A DNA stretch of 57,229 bases. Origin: Bdellovibrionales bacterium (lineage in GTDB: Bacteria; Bdellovibrionota; Bdellovibrionia; Bdellovibrionales; UBA1609). The position numbers were made by a program, and so were the translations under genes. The stretch covers positions 1 through 57,229 of the forward strand of contig JAKUPT010000013.1 in NCBI GenBank assembly GCA_022450595.1, in the 5' to 3' direction. The stretch's first letter is position 1. Each line of letters starts with the position of its first letter. Below are positions 42,493 through 50,312 of the stretch, one piece after another. The notes below the pieces were generated by a model, which did not search any database, was not told where the DNA came from, and saw only the letters and a list, made by a program, of their open reading frames with translations.

Positions 42493-45174
42493 ATGAGTCA
42501 ATTGTCCGATCGTTATAAACCGCAGGATGTAGAATCAAAAACCTACAAATGGTGGGAAGAAAACTCCTACTTTGAAGCGCAAGATACCTCAACAAAGCCT
42601 CCCTATTGCATTATTTTACCTCCTCCAAATGTCACAGGCTTTTTACATATGGGCCATGCACTTGATCACACTCTTCAAGATGTGCTCATCCGGTGGAAAA
42701 GAATGTCAGGATTTAATACACTTTGGCTGCCAGGCACCGACCATGCTGGGATTGCCACACAAAGTGTGGTTGAAAAAGACTTAGCTAAGCAAGGCATTAA
42801 AAGACACGATATTGGCCGCGAAGAGTTTGTTGAAAAAGTTTGGGAGTGGAAACACCAGTACGGTGACAGAATTGTTTCTCAAATGAAACGATTAGGAGAC
42901 TCTTGTGATTGGAGTCGTTTGACTTTTACCTTAGATGAGGGTGTTTCAAAAGCTGTAAGAAAAGTTTTTGTGGATCTTTATAAAAAACAACGCATTTACA
43001 AGGGCACAAGGTTAATTAACTGGAGTCCTAAGCTTGAGTCAGCCATTTCTGATTTAGAGGTGGAATACAAAGATGTAAAGGGCAGTATTTGGCATATTAA
43101 ATATCCTCTTTCAGACGGAAGTGGGTATCTAACTGCTGCGACCACTCGCCCTGAAACTTTGCTCGGTGACACCGCCGTTTGTGTGAACCCTACCGATGAG
43201 CGCTATAAAGAGCATATTGGCAAAACAGTGGAGCTACCACTTGTGGGACGAAAATTAAAAATTATTGCTGATGATTATGTGGATAAAGAGTTTGGCTCGG
43301 GTGTTGTAAAAATCACGCCAGCTCATGACTTTAACGACTATGAAATTGGTCAGCGCCATCAATTAGAGATGCTAAATATTTTAAATAAAGATGGCACATT
43401 AAATGAAAATGCTCCTGAAAAATTTCAAGGCTTAGACACTAAAAAAGCCAGAGAGCAAGTTGTCAGTGAATTAGAAGAGCAAGGTTTGTTGCTCAAAGTG
43501 GAGCCTTACACTCATTCGGTGGGGCATTGCCAAAGAACGGGTTGTGTGGTGGAGCCGCTTTTATCTGAGCAATGGTTTGTAAACACAAAAGATATGGCCA
43601 TTCCGGCTAAAAGAGTGGTTGAGAGTGAAACCATTGTTTTTGAGCCTGAGTCTTGGACAAAAACTTACTTACATTGGATGAACAACATTCAAGATTGGTG
43701 CATTTCAAGGCAACTTTGGTGGGGACATCAGGTGCCTGCCTGGTACTGTTCTGACTGCCAGCACATCACTGTGAAAGAGCAAGACCCAGCCGAGTGTGAA
43801 AACTGTAATTCTAAAAACATTCAACAAGATGAAGACGTATTAGACACCTGGTTTAGTTCTGGGCTTTGGCCTTTTAGTACAATGGGTTGGCCTGAAGAGA
43901 CAGAGGCGCAAAAAACATTTTACCCAACAAATGTTTTAGTCACAGGTCACGACATTATTTTCTTTTGGGTGGCTCGAATGATTATGTTGGGCCTGGAGTT
44001 TAAACAAGATGTTCCGTTTAGAACGGTTTATATTCATGGACTGATTCGTGACTCTCAAGGGCGAAAAATGTCCAAGTCTTTAAACAACTCTATTGATCCG
44101 GTTGAGATGATTGAAGAGTATGGGGCGGATGCACTTAGGTTTACTTTGATGTCACAAATCGCTTCTGGGCGAGATATTAAGTTTTCCACTCAGCGCCTTG
44201 AAAGTTCAAGAAATTTTATGAACAAAATTTGGAACGCAGCCCGGTTTGCATTAAATGTGCTGGAAGACTTTGAACCACCAAAAGAAGAACCTTTAACAGC
44301 AGTGAGCTCTAGAGCACATTTATCAGACGCTGATGTTTGGATCATTCAAAAAACTGGTGAGTGTGAAAAGGCTGTGGATGATGCTTTATCTAATATGCGC
44401 TTTTCGGATGCAGCAGGAGCGCTTTATGATTTTGTATGGCATGAGTTCTGTGACTGGTATTTAGAGTTTATTAAACCTGTGGTTTATGGGGACAAGCCTG
44501 AAGAAAAAGCGGCCACACAACTTGTGTTGTCACAAGTGCTTAACCGTGTGGTAAGACTGCTTCATCCATTTTCACCCTTTATTAGTGAAGAGATTTATCA
44601 AAAACTTCCTATTAAGTCTGAAGCTTGTGTGATTGATCAATATCCCACTGTTAAAAATGATAAAACTTGGCTTGCATTAGGTGTTGAAGACGTGGCCTTT
44701 GAGGTAGACGTGACTCGTGCAGTGATCACCGCTATTCGAAACATCAGAGGAGAGAATAGAATCTCTCCGGGTCAAAAAATCAAAGCCAAATTGATTCCTC
44801 ATGCAGATAAAGGGCAAAAAATCCTCGGCAAGGGGCAGTCATCTATTATGACTCTTGCTGGTCTTGCTGAGTGTGAGATTGTCTCTGAAGCTGACAAAAA
44901 CAAATGTGCTGTGACTCCTGTGGTGTTAAAAGACATCTCCATTGATGTAGTCATTCCACTTGAGGGGCTTGTTGACTTTGAAGAGGAGATTAAGCGATTA
45001 GAGAAAAACATTGATAAGCTCTCTAAAGAAGAAAACCAAATCTCTAAGCGCTTAAGTAACGACAACTTTGTTAAAAACGCCCCCGATGAAGTTGTAGAAG
45101 AGGCCAAACAACAACAAGCCTCTTTGCAACAACAAATCGAAAGCCTAAAATCCAGCCTTCTAAGACTAAAATAG
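42493..45174 (+). CDS. valS: Valine-tRNA ligase
   Basis: This class I tRNA synthetase charges tRNA-Val. It has PPPNVTGFLHMGHALDHTLQ (HIGH motif as HMGH, 52-55), the editing domain (about 190-340, with TTRPETLLGDTAV), a CXXC pair motif (CSDCQH, CENCNS), KMSKS at 525-529 and the C-terminal coiled coil (about 825-893) typical of ValRS. Length of 893 residues is normal. The gene stands alone between the rhodanese-like gene and a double hairpin repeat. Its last 20 codons are C-rich and G-poor. Confidence 0.97.
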   Translation: MSQLSDRYKPQDVESKTYKWWEENSYFEAQDTSTKPPYCIILPPPNVTGFLHMGHALDHTLQDVLIRWKRMSGFNTLWLPGTDHAGIATQSVVEKDLAKQGIKRHDIGREEFVEKVWEWKHQYGDRIVSQMKRLGDSCDWSRLTFTLDEGVSKAVRKVFVDLYKKQRIYKGTRLINWSPKLESAISDLEVEYKDVKGSIWHIKYPLSDGSGYLTAATTRPETLLGDTAVCVNPTDERYKEHIGKTVELPLVGRKLKIIADDYVDKEFGSGVVKITPAHDFNDYEIGQRHQLEMLNILNKDGTLNENAPEKFQGLDTKKAREQVVSELEEQGLLLKVEPYTHSVGHCQRTGCVVEPLLSEQWFVNTKDMAIPAKRVVESETIVFEPESWTKTYLHWMNNIQDWCISRQLWWGHQVPAWYCSDCQHITVKEQDPAECENCNSKNIQQDEDVLDTWFSSGLWPFSTMGWPEETEAQKTFYPTNVLVTGHDIIFFWVARMIMLGLEFKQDVPFRTVYIHGLIRDSQGRKMSKSLNNSIDPVEMIEEYGADALRFTLMSQIASGRDIKFSTQRLESSRNFMNKIWNAARFALNVLEDFEPPKEEPLTAVSSRAHLSDADVWIIQKTGECEKAVDDALSNMRFSDAAGALYDFVWHEFCDWYLEFIKPVVYGDKPEEKAATQLVLSQVLNRVVRLLHPFSPFISEEIYQKLPIKSEACVIDQYPTVKNDKTWLALGVEDVAFEVDVTRAVITAIRNIRGENRISPGQKIKAKLIPHADKGQKILGKGQSSIMTLAGLAECEIVSEADKNKCAVTPVVLKDISIDVVIPLEGLVDFEEEIKRLEKNIDKLSKEENQISKRLSNDNFVKNAPDEVVEEAKQQQASLQQQIESLKSSLLRLK

Positions 45175-45200
45175 GACCACAATTATTTTTGCGCAGTGAC

Positions 45201-45255
45201 AAAAGGTACGGACTACCTTTTGCTGCGCCGAAAGAAAAGGTAGTCCGTACCTTTT
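45201..45255. repeat. Dispersed hairpin repeat, copies 3 and 4, in inverted pair (after valS)
   Basis: Copy 3 (45201-45221) and copy 4 (45235-45255) are the same 21-nt hairpin as after lipB, in opposite orientation, separated by 13 bases. Each folds alone (AAAAGGTA/TACCTTTT, loop CGGAC or GTCCG) or the two pair with each other over 21 bp. GCGCAG (45191) and CTGCGC (45223) add further pairing around copy 3. It lies 26 bases after the valS stop and before the stop of the convergent gene, so it may be a bidirectional terminator. Confidence 0.9.
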
Positions 45256-45276
45256 CTCTCGCTGCATAAAATTAGA

Positions 45277-46059
45277 TTATTGAAGGTAGATGTCGCCGGC
45301 ACCGGTGACAAAAATAGTTTTGGTGCTGATCATTTCTTTAATGGCTGTTTTGACATTCCATTGAATTTTGATGGTGGCTCCAGCAATAGGGTCTTTATGA
45401 GATCCCATATTTAAGATGTCTTCCACCTCAGCTTTGGCGTGAAAGTTATATCCCCAAGCCACACTGATTTCTTCAGGAATGACTTGAATGCCAGCAAGGT
45501 AGAGGCCTTGGCCGTTTTGTTGTCCGCCGGGAATAAAAAAGAATTTGTATTTAAATTTAACCACCTCAATTCCATAAAGGTTTTTGTAAATCACTTCATG
45601 GGTTTTCACCTGCGGTGGCAACCAGCACTCAAGCTGTGACCAGTGTTGAATGTTTTCCGGCACTGCAGAGGCTGTTTTTTCTGGGCCCTCATATTTTACA
45701 ACGGGTCTGTTGTCTTCAATGAGTTTCCAAATTTTTATTCCTAGGTTCACAATGCCTGTGATAGTTCCTACAGCTCCACTCATGTTGGAGTGAATTATTT
45801 TTCCCACCTCTGATTTTGGGTCAAAATAATATCGTTCCATTTCAAGTTGTGGATTATAGTTGTGTTGAAAGTACTGATTTTTAGAACAGGCTGAACTTAA
45901 CTTGCTAATTTGGTCGTACTTATTTTTGATCGGCGTGCGATCAAAAACTTCAATAGAATCAATTTTATAGTAGTCATCTGGCAGTGGCGCCAAAGATTTG
46001 TTACTGGCAAAAGCAAAGCTTTGGCCTAATAACAAACTTAATAATATTACCCCTCTCAT
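45277..46059 (-). CDS. Exported protein of unknown function
   Basis: The 260-residue protein has a short signal peptide (MRGVILLSLLLGQSFAFA) and a strong ribosome site (AAGGGGG). The mature part has one weakly hydrophobic Gly-rich stretch (SGAVGTITGIVNLGIKIW, about 95-112) and a beta-rich second half (GIEVVKFKYKFFFIPGG, GLYLAGIQVIPEEISVAWGY). No known family is recognised. It lies 22 bases after the oxygenase gene and is probably cotranscribed with it. Confidence 0.55.
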   Translation of the reverse strand: MRGVILLSLLLGQSFAFASNKSLAPLPDDYYKIDSIEVFDRTPIKNKYDQISKLSSACSKNQYFQHNYNPQLEMERYYFDPKSEVGKIIHSNMSGAVGTITGIVNLGIKIWKLIEDNRPVVKYEGPEKTASAVPENIQHWSQLECWLPPQVKTHEVIYKNLYGIEVVKFKYKFFFIPGGQQNGQGLYLAGIQVIPEEISVAWGYNFHAKAEVEDILNMGSHKDPIAGATIKIQWNVKTAIKEMISTKTIFVTGAGDIYLQ

Positions 46060-46081
46060 ATTTCCCCCTTATGAGTTTAGA

Positions 46082-47023
46082 TTAAGTAAGTCCAATCTCC
46101 TTTAATCTTTGCATTAAAAATTCTTCGGCTTTGATATCTTCATACAAAGCCTTTTCTCCTTTGCAGGAGTCTAAGCAAGTTAGGTTTGCCTCTGGATGCG
46201 GATGAACAAAAAACGGCATGGAGTATCTAGAGGTGTTTTCACCTTTGGGGTTGACCACTCTGTGAGTTGTAGACGGGATGACTTCATTGGTGATTCTTGA
46301 AAGCATGTCTCCTGCATCAACAATTAAATTGTTTTTTTCAGTTTCAACAGGCAGCCACTTACCATCACGGTCTAACAGCTCAAGCCCTGTTTGCGTGGCC
46401 GCCACTAAAATAGTGATTAAGTTAATATCTTCATGGGCGGCGGCACGAATACAATTTGGATCTGCATCTTCAGGAATTGGTGGATAATGTAGAAGTCTTA
46501 AAACCGTGCTTCCATCTTGGGTCATGGTTTTAAAATAATCTTTTGGCAGATCAAGACTGTAAGTTAATGACTCAAGCATGATGTCACTGGTGGCTTCCAG
46601 TCTTTTATAAAGTTCTTGAAAGGTGGATTTAAATTCTTGAAGTTCTTCTGGCCAAATGTTTTTTGGATAGCGCTCATACAGTTCATGACCAGGCTCTAGG
46701 TCTCTACCAACATGCCAAAACTCTTTTAAGTCAGGATGTTTATTGTTTTTAGCGTGCTCTGTTCCAAAGGGAGTGTAACCACGCTTGCCCCCGTTGTTTA
46801 AAAAGTATTTCATTTTTGTTTCGGTAGGTAAGCTGTACAGCTTTTGTAACTGTGAGTAGGCCGTGTCCAGTAAGTCAGTTGAGACCGGATGATCTTTTAA
46901 TATAATAAACCCGTAGTGTTTTATGCCGGCAAAAAGTTGCTCATTGAAGTTTTGTTTTTCTTCAGGACTTCCTTCGATGTAATGCTTAAGACTGAGTTCA
47001 GGAACTTTAGTGTAGGTGGCCAT
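46082..47023 (-). CDS. Isopenicillin N synthase-like Fe(II)/2-oxoglutarate oxygenase
   Basis: This non-haem iron oxygenase has the iron-binding triad His197-x-Asp199 (AAAHEDINLIT) and His254 (STTHRVVNP), and the co-substrate-binding RYSMPFF (Arg266, Ser268). The N-terminal DIOX_N domain (about 1-110) includes YGFIILKDHPV. Family members hydroxylate, desaturate or cyclise small molecules; the substrate is unknown. Two in-frame ATGs follow AAAGGAG; the second (47023) has the better nine-base spacing and is chosen, the first at 47029 adds two residues. Confidence 0.88.
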   Translation of the reverse strand: MATYTKVPELSLKHYIEGSPEEKQNFNEQLFAGIKHYGFIILKDHPVSTDLLDTAYSQLQKLYSLPTETKMKYFLNNGGKRGYTPFGTEHAKNNKHPDLKEFWHVGRDLEPGHELYERYPKNIWPEELQEFKSTFQELYKRLEATSDIMLESLTYSLDLPKDYFKTMTQDGSTVLRLLHYPPIPEDADPNCIRAAAHEDINLITILVAATQTGLELLDRDGKWLPVETEKNNLIVDAGDMLSRITNEVIPSTTHRVVNPKGENTSRYSMPFFVHPHPEANLTCLDSCKGEKALYEDIKAEEFLMQRLKEIGLT

Positions 47024-47120
47024 AGGCATAATCTCCTTTAGCGGTCATTAAAGAGGTTTTAAAGCCCATGGGATCAGAAATCAATAAATGAAAAAATTAT
47101 ATTCTTTATTATAAAAATTA

Positions 47121-47948
47121 CTATTGCTGTGCATTAGTGAAGGGAATTTTATTCAATAACTCTTGGATTATAAAGGGTTGATTTGAGTAGATATAGTCCG
47201 TCCCTATTTGTAGTTCGCGAAGAAGGGAGTTTTTTGAGTTCACAAATCCCACTCCTACTTTTAAGTTTTGAGCTTTGGCAAGCCTGCGAAGCCTTGGGGT
47301 GATTAGGGCAAAATGACCGGTTAGTCCTTTAATTTCTAAAGCTGAAGCTCTATGAATAGCGCTTTCAATATTAGTGGTGACAATACTTAAAATGCTCTTT
47401 GAGGGGAGTTTGAACCTCTCAATTAGTTCTTCAGGCTGAAAGCTCATAAAGTGATAGTGCTTTTCTGGATGTAGCGACTGAAGAGCCTGGTTGAGGTTGT
47501 AAATAGCTGTTTTTTCTTGTGATTCATTAAATTCAGGAAGTTTTTTGACTTCAATCATAAGGTGTAGCTTTTCTCCAAACTCTTCTACAACTTCAGACAA
47601 TGTGGGGATCTCAGGGATCTCTTGTCTGAGTTGCTCAAAGCTTACTTCATGAATAAAAAGGCCCTTTTTCCACACTCTGATTGCATCTGGGTCGTGATGA
47701 ACAACGGGGATAAGATCTTTGGTCCAACGGATATCAAATTCAATGGCCCATATATTCTTTTTAAGGCATTCGTGAAATGCGGCCATTGTGTTTTCTTTAA
47801 TTATGGGATGTGCTATGACTCCTCTGTGTGCCACGATACCTGTTTTTTGCAAAAGCATTTTTATGGACTTCCTGGGAATAGTCTTTGCATAAAATTCGGT
47901 TGTTATTTGAAAGAGAGCCTCTATGAGGTGAAAGCTTTTGTGTAACAT
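47121..47948 (-). CDS. Glycerophosphodiester phosphodiesterase family protein
   Basis: The GDPD catalytic signature is complete: HRG at 41-43, EN at 52-53, E-x-D at 70-72 and HHD at 84-86, then PTLSEVVEEF and LMIEVK (metal Glu). The enzyme cleaves glycerophosphodiesters to glycerol-3-phosphate and an alcohol. The C-terminal YIYSNQPFIIQELL fits the family end. No signal peptide is evident, so it may be cytoplasmic. The ATG at 47948 (AAAGG upstream) is preferred to a TTG at 48011. Product 275 residues. Confidence 0.87.
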   Translation of the reverse strand: MLHKSFHLIEALFQITTEFYAKTIPRKSIKMLLQKTGIVAHRGVIAHPIIKENTMAAFHECLKKNIWAIEFDIRWTKDLIPVVHHDPDAIRVWKKGLFIHEVSFEQLRQEIPEIPTLSEVVEEFGEKLHLMIEVKKLPEFNESQEKTAIYNLNQALQSLHPEKHYHFMSFQPEELIERFKLPSKSILSIVTTNIESAIHRASALEIKGLTGHFALITPRLRRLAKAQNLKVGVGFVNSKNSLLRELQIGTDYIYSNQPFIIQELLNKIPFTNAQQ

Positions 47949-48020
47949 AATATTTGAGGCCTTTTGTTGATTGGGTTTAATTATTTTAAAAAAGACTAAG
48001 TACGCAGGCAAGGGTGATGT

Positions 48021-48764
48021 ATGAAAAAAATGATTGCTGTTTTAATTGTGATGATGGCCACACCGGTTTTCGCTCAAAAGATGTCTATGGGGTTTTTAAC
48101 AGGTGTTACCACAGCTTCGCAAGATGATGTTAACACTTTGATTAAACGAGCTGATATTCGAGGTGGAGGAATCACTACGCGCTCATTAAACCGAAGACCG
48201 ACTTTTGAGTTCACAGGTTACTGGCAGTATGAGCTAGAGAACAGCAATCTGGCCTTTCAAATTCGCCCCAGCTATTTGTTTGTCGACGAAGATGGTTCTA
48301 GAATCAACACAGCGGAAAGATACGAATATTTTGTTTCAGGCTATACCTTGTTTCCTATTGCTAAAATGTATTTGTATGAAAAAGATAGAACCAGATTATT
48401 TGCTCAAGCCGGTATTGGCTGGGGTTTTGTGAACTTAAAAATTGATGAGGGGGCTGCTGGGCTTGAGGCTTCTGCCATGCAAATGGGTAGTCAAATTGGA
48501 GCGGGTGCTGAATTTTGTATTTTTGGAGAGAACCACTGTTTAACCGTTGAGGGAAGTTACAGGTACCTTGAGTTTAAACGTATGGAAATTGACTCTGTAA
48601 GATCACCAATTTCTTTTAACTCTGAATCCGGCGGTGGTACTGCTAGAGGGATTTCAAACCCGACTTTTGATGTGGGCGGAGAGGTTGAAATTGATGACCG
48701 AGACCTTCGTACAACTTTTTCTGGATTTATTGGGTTAATTGGATATACCTACTATTTTGAGTAA
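48021..48764 (+). CDS. Exported small beta-barrel (OmpA/porin-like) protein
   Basis: The 247-residue product has a signal peptide (MKKMIAVLIVMMATPVFA). Strand pairs with Gly/aromatic alternation follow (WQYELENSNLAFQIRPSYLF, RLFAQAGIGWGFVNLKI, MGSQIGAGAEFCIFG, LTVEGSYRYLEF), and the end is FIGLIGYTYYFE. This fits an eight- or ten-strand outer-membrane barrel. Two Cys (FCIFGENHC) can form a disulfide. AGGG is ten bases upstream of the ATG. Divergent from the GDPD gene. Confidence 0.65.
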   Translation: MKKMIAVLIVMMATPVFAQKMSMGFLTGVTTASQDDVNTLIKRADIRGGGITTRSLNRRPTFEFTGYWQYELENSNLAFQIRPSYLFVDEDGSRINTAERYEYFVSGYTLFPIAKMYLYEKDRTRLFAQAGIGWGFVNLKIDEGAAGLEASAMQMGSQIGAGAEFCIFGENHCLTVEGSYRYLEFKRMEIDSVRSPISFNSESGGGTARGISNPTFDVGGEVEIDDRDLRTTFSGFIGLIGYTYYFE

Positions 48765-48808
48765 TACTATTTAGACAACATTTGTTTTTGCAGCTATGAT
48801 GGATCAGT

Positions 48809-49786
48809 ATGAAAGTTAAATTATGGGGGGTAAGAGGGTCACTTCCAGCACCACTTTTACCTGAGCAACAGTATCAAAAAAGTTTAACTAACTTAAAGCA
48901 ATTTCATGAGGCTTTGAGTACTGATCCTAATATTAGTCCTGAAAAATTCTTAAACTCACTTCCAAGTTATATGTCTAAGGGCTTTGGTGGTCACACCGCA
49001 TGCATTCAAGTACAAACTTCGGAGCAAAATATAATAGTCGACGGCGGAAGTGGTATAAGAAAGCTTGGTGAAGTTTTAATGTGTGGCCCTTGTGGCTTAG
49101 GGCGTGGTGAAGTGCATATACTTATGACTCACTTTCATTGGGATCACCTTATAGGATTGCCATTTTTTGTGCCTTTATTTATTCCGGGTAATAAAATTCA
49201 TATTTATTCTGTTCAAGACAATGCAGAAGAGTCGGTAAGAACTCTTTTTAAAAAGCCAAACTTTCCTGTGCCCTATGAAGCACTTGGAGCTGAGTTTATC
49301 TATCACACTTTGGAGCCAAGAAAGACCGTTCACTTCAATGACCTTAAAGTGACTCCCTATCAGTTGGATCATCCTGACCCTTGTTGGGGATATAAATTTG
49401 AACACAACAACAAAACTTTTTCTTACTGTGTTGATACTGAAGGCACTCGTGTGAGCCGTAAAGAGCTTGGAGAAGATTTAGCTCTTTATCAAAATGTGGA
49501 TGTAATGGTTTTTGATGCGCAGTATACTTTTTTAGAGGCCACTGAAAAAGTCAATTGGGGACACTCTTCGGCTCCCATTGGACTTGATATTGCTATGCGA
49601 GAAGAAATTAAAAAAGTTTATTTTGTGCACCACGACCCCGCCGCTTCTGATGAAAAGATCATGATCGCTGAAAAGCAAACAAGAGACTACTACAAAACCA
49701 GGCTTAAGGCGTTAAAGCAGCAAGAAGCTGAATTTAGTGAAGTGGACTGGGAGTTTGCCATTGAGGGAACAGAATTTGAGCTTTAA
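48809..49786 (+). CDS. MBL-fold metallohydrolase
   Basis: The 325-residue protein starts with KLWGVRGSLPAP, typical of a cyclic-phosphodiesterase/RNase Z-like branch of the metallo-beta-lactamase fold. The metal-binding motif THFHWDH is at 107-113; further ligands are likely in YQLDHPD, YCVDTEG and WGHSSAP. Substrate is unknown, perhaps a cyclic nucleotide or phosphodiester. It precedes a STAS-like gene by 15 bases. Confidence 0.85.
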   Translation: MKVKLWGVRGSLPAPLLPEQQYQKSLTNLKQFHEALSTDPNISPEKFLNSLPSYMSKGFGGHTACIQVQTSEQNIIVDGGSGIRKLGEVLMCGPCGLGRGEVHILMTHFHWDHLIGLPFFVPLFIPGNKIHIYSVQDNAEESVRTLFKKPNFPVPYEALGAEFIYHTLEPRKTVHFNDLKVTPYQLDHPDPCWGYKFEHNNKTFSYCVDTEGTRVSRKELGEDLALYQNVDVMVFDAQYTFLEATEKVNWGHSSAPIGLDIAMREEIKKVYFVHHDPAASDEKIMIAEKQTRDYYKTRLKALKQQEAEFSEVDWEFAIEGTEFEL

Positions 49787-49801
49787 CAAGGTTAATGACC
49801 G

Positions 49802-50293
49802 TTGAAAATTGAGCATGCACTTGAAAAAGAAAATCACTTTGAACTAGCTTTATCTGGTTCGATTGATGAAGATGCAGAATTTAATGCCATCCCAAAAATA
49901 CAAAAAAATCTCTTAGTCGTAGACTTTTCTCAGGTCACTATGATTAATTCTTGTGGAATTAGAGACTGGGTGAATTGGACAAAAACTTTAGATTCAAATG
50001 TTCAAGTGCATATCAAAAAGTGCCCAAAGTTTATTATTGATAAAATAAATATATTAAAGGGCTTTTTGCCTGCAAAATCTTTAGTACTGTCTTTTTACAC
50101 TCCTTATTATTGTGAAAACTGTGACTCTGAGAAACAGTATTTATTTGAACGGGGAGTGCATTTTCAAGAGCAGACGGCGGATAAAGCGGCATTTGTTGAC
50201 TATGATCTTGAAGTTCTTTGTGATCAGTGTAAGACTGCAATGAGTATGGACGTTATAACTGAAAAATATTTCAATTTTTTAGGCGTTAAATAA
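49802..50293 (+). CDS. STAS-like protein with a four-cysteine metal site
   Basis: The 163-residue product begins like a STAS (anti-anti-sigma) domain: NHFELALSGSIDEDAEFNAI and LLVVDFSQVTMINSCGIRDW (about 40-60), where the conserved Ser/Gly turn is present. The second half has two CXXC knuckles (YYCENCDSE and LCDQCKT) that could bind zinc. This pairing is unusual. A TTG start at 49802 is used, with AAGG ten bases upstream; no in-frame ATG is near. It may sense or relay a signal to the MBL or RNase R neighbours (speculative). Confidence 0.6.
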   Translation: MKIEHALEKENHFELALSGSIDEDAEFNAIPKIQKNLLVVDFSQVTMINSCGIRDWVNWTKTLDSNVQVHIKKCPKFIIDKINILKGFLPAKSLVLSFYTPYYCENCDSEKQYLFERGVHFQEQTADKAAFVDYDLEVLCDQCKTAMSMDVITEKYFNFLGVK

Positions 50294-50312
50294 ATAACAG
50301 CAAAGAGCAGTC

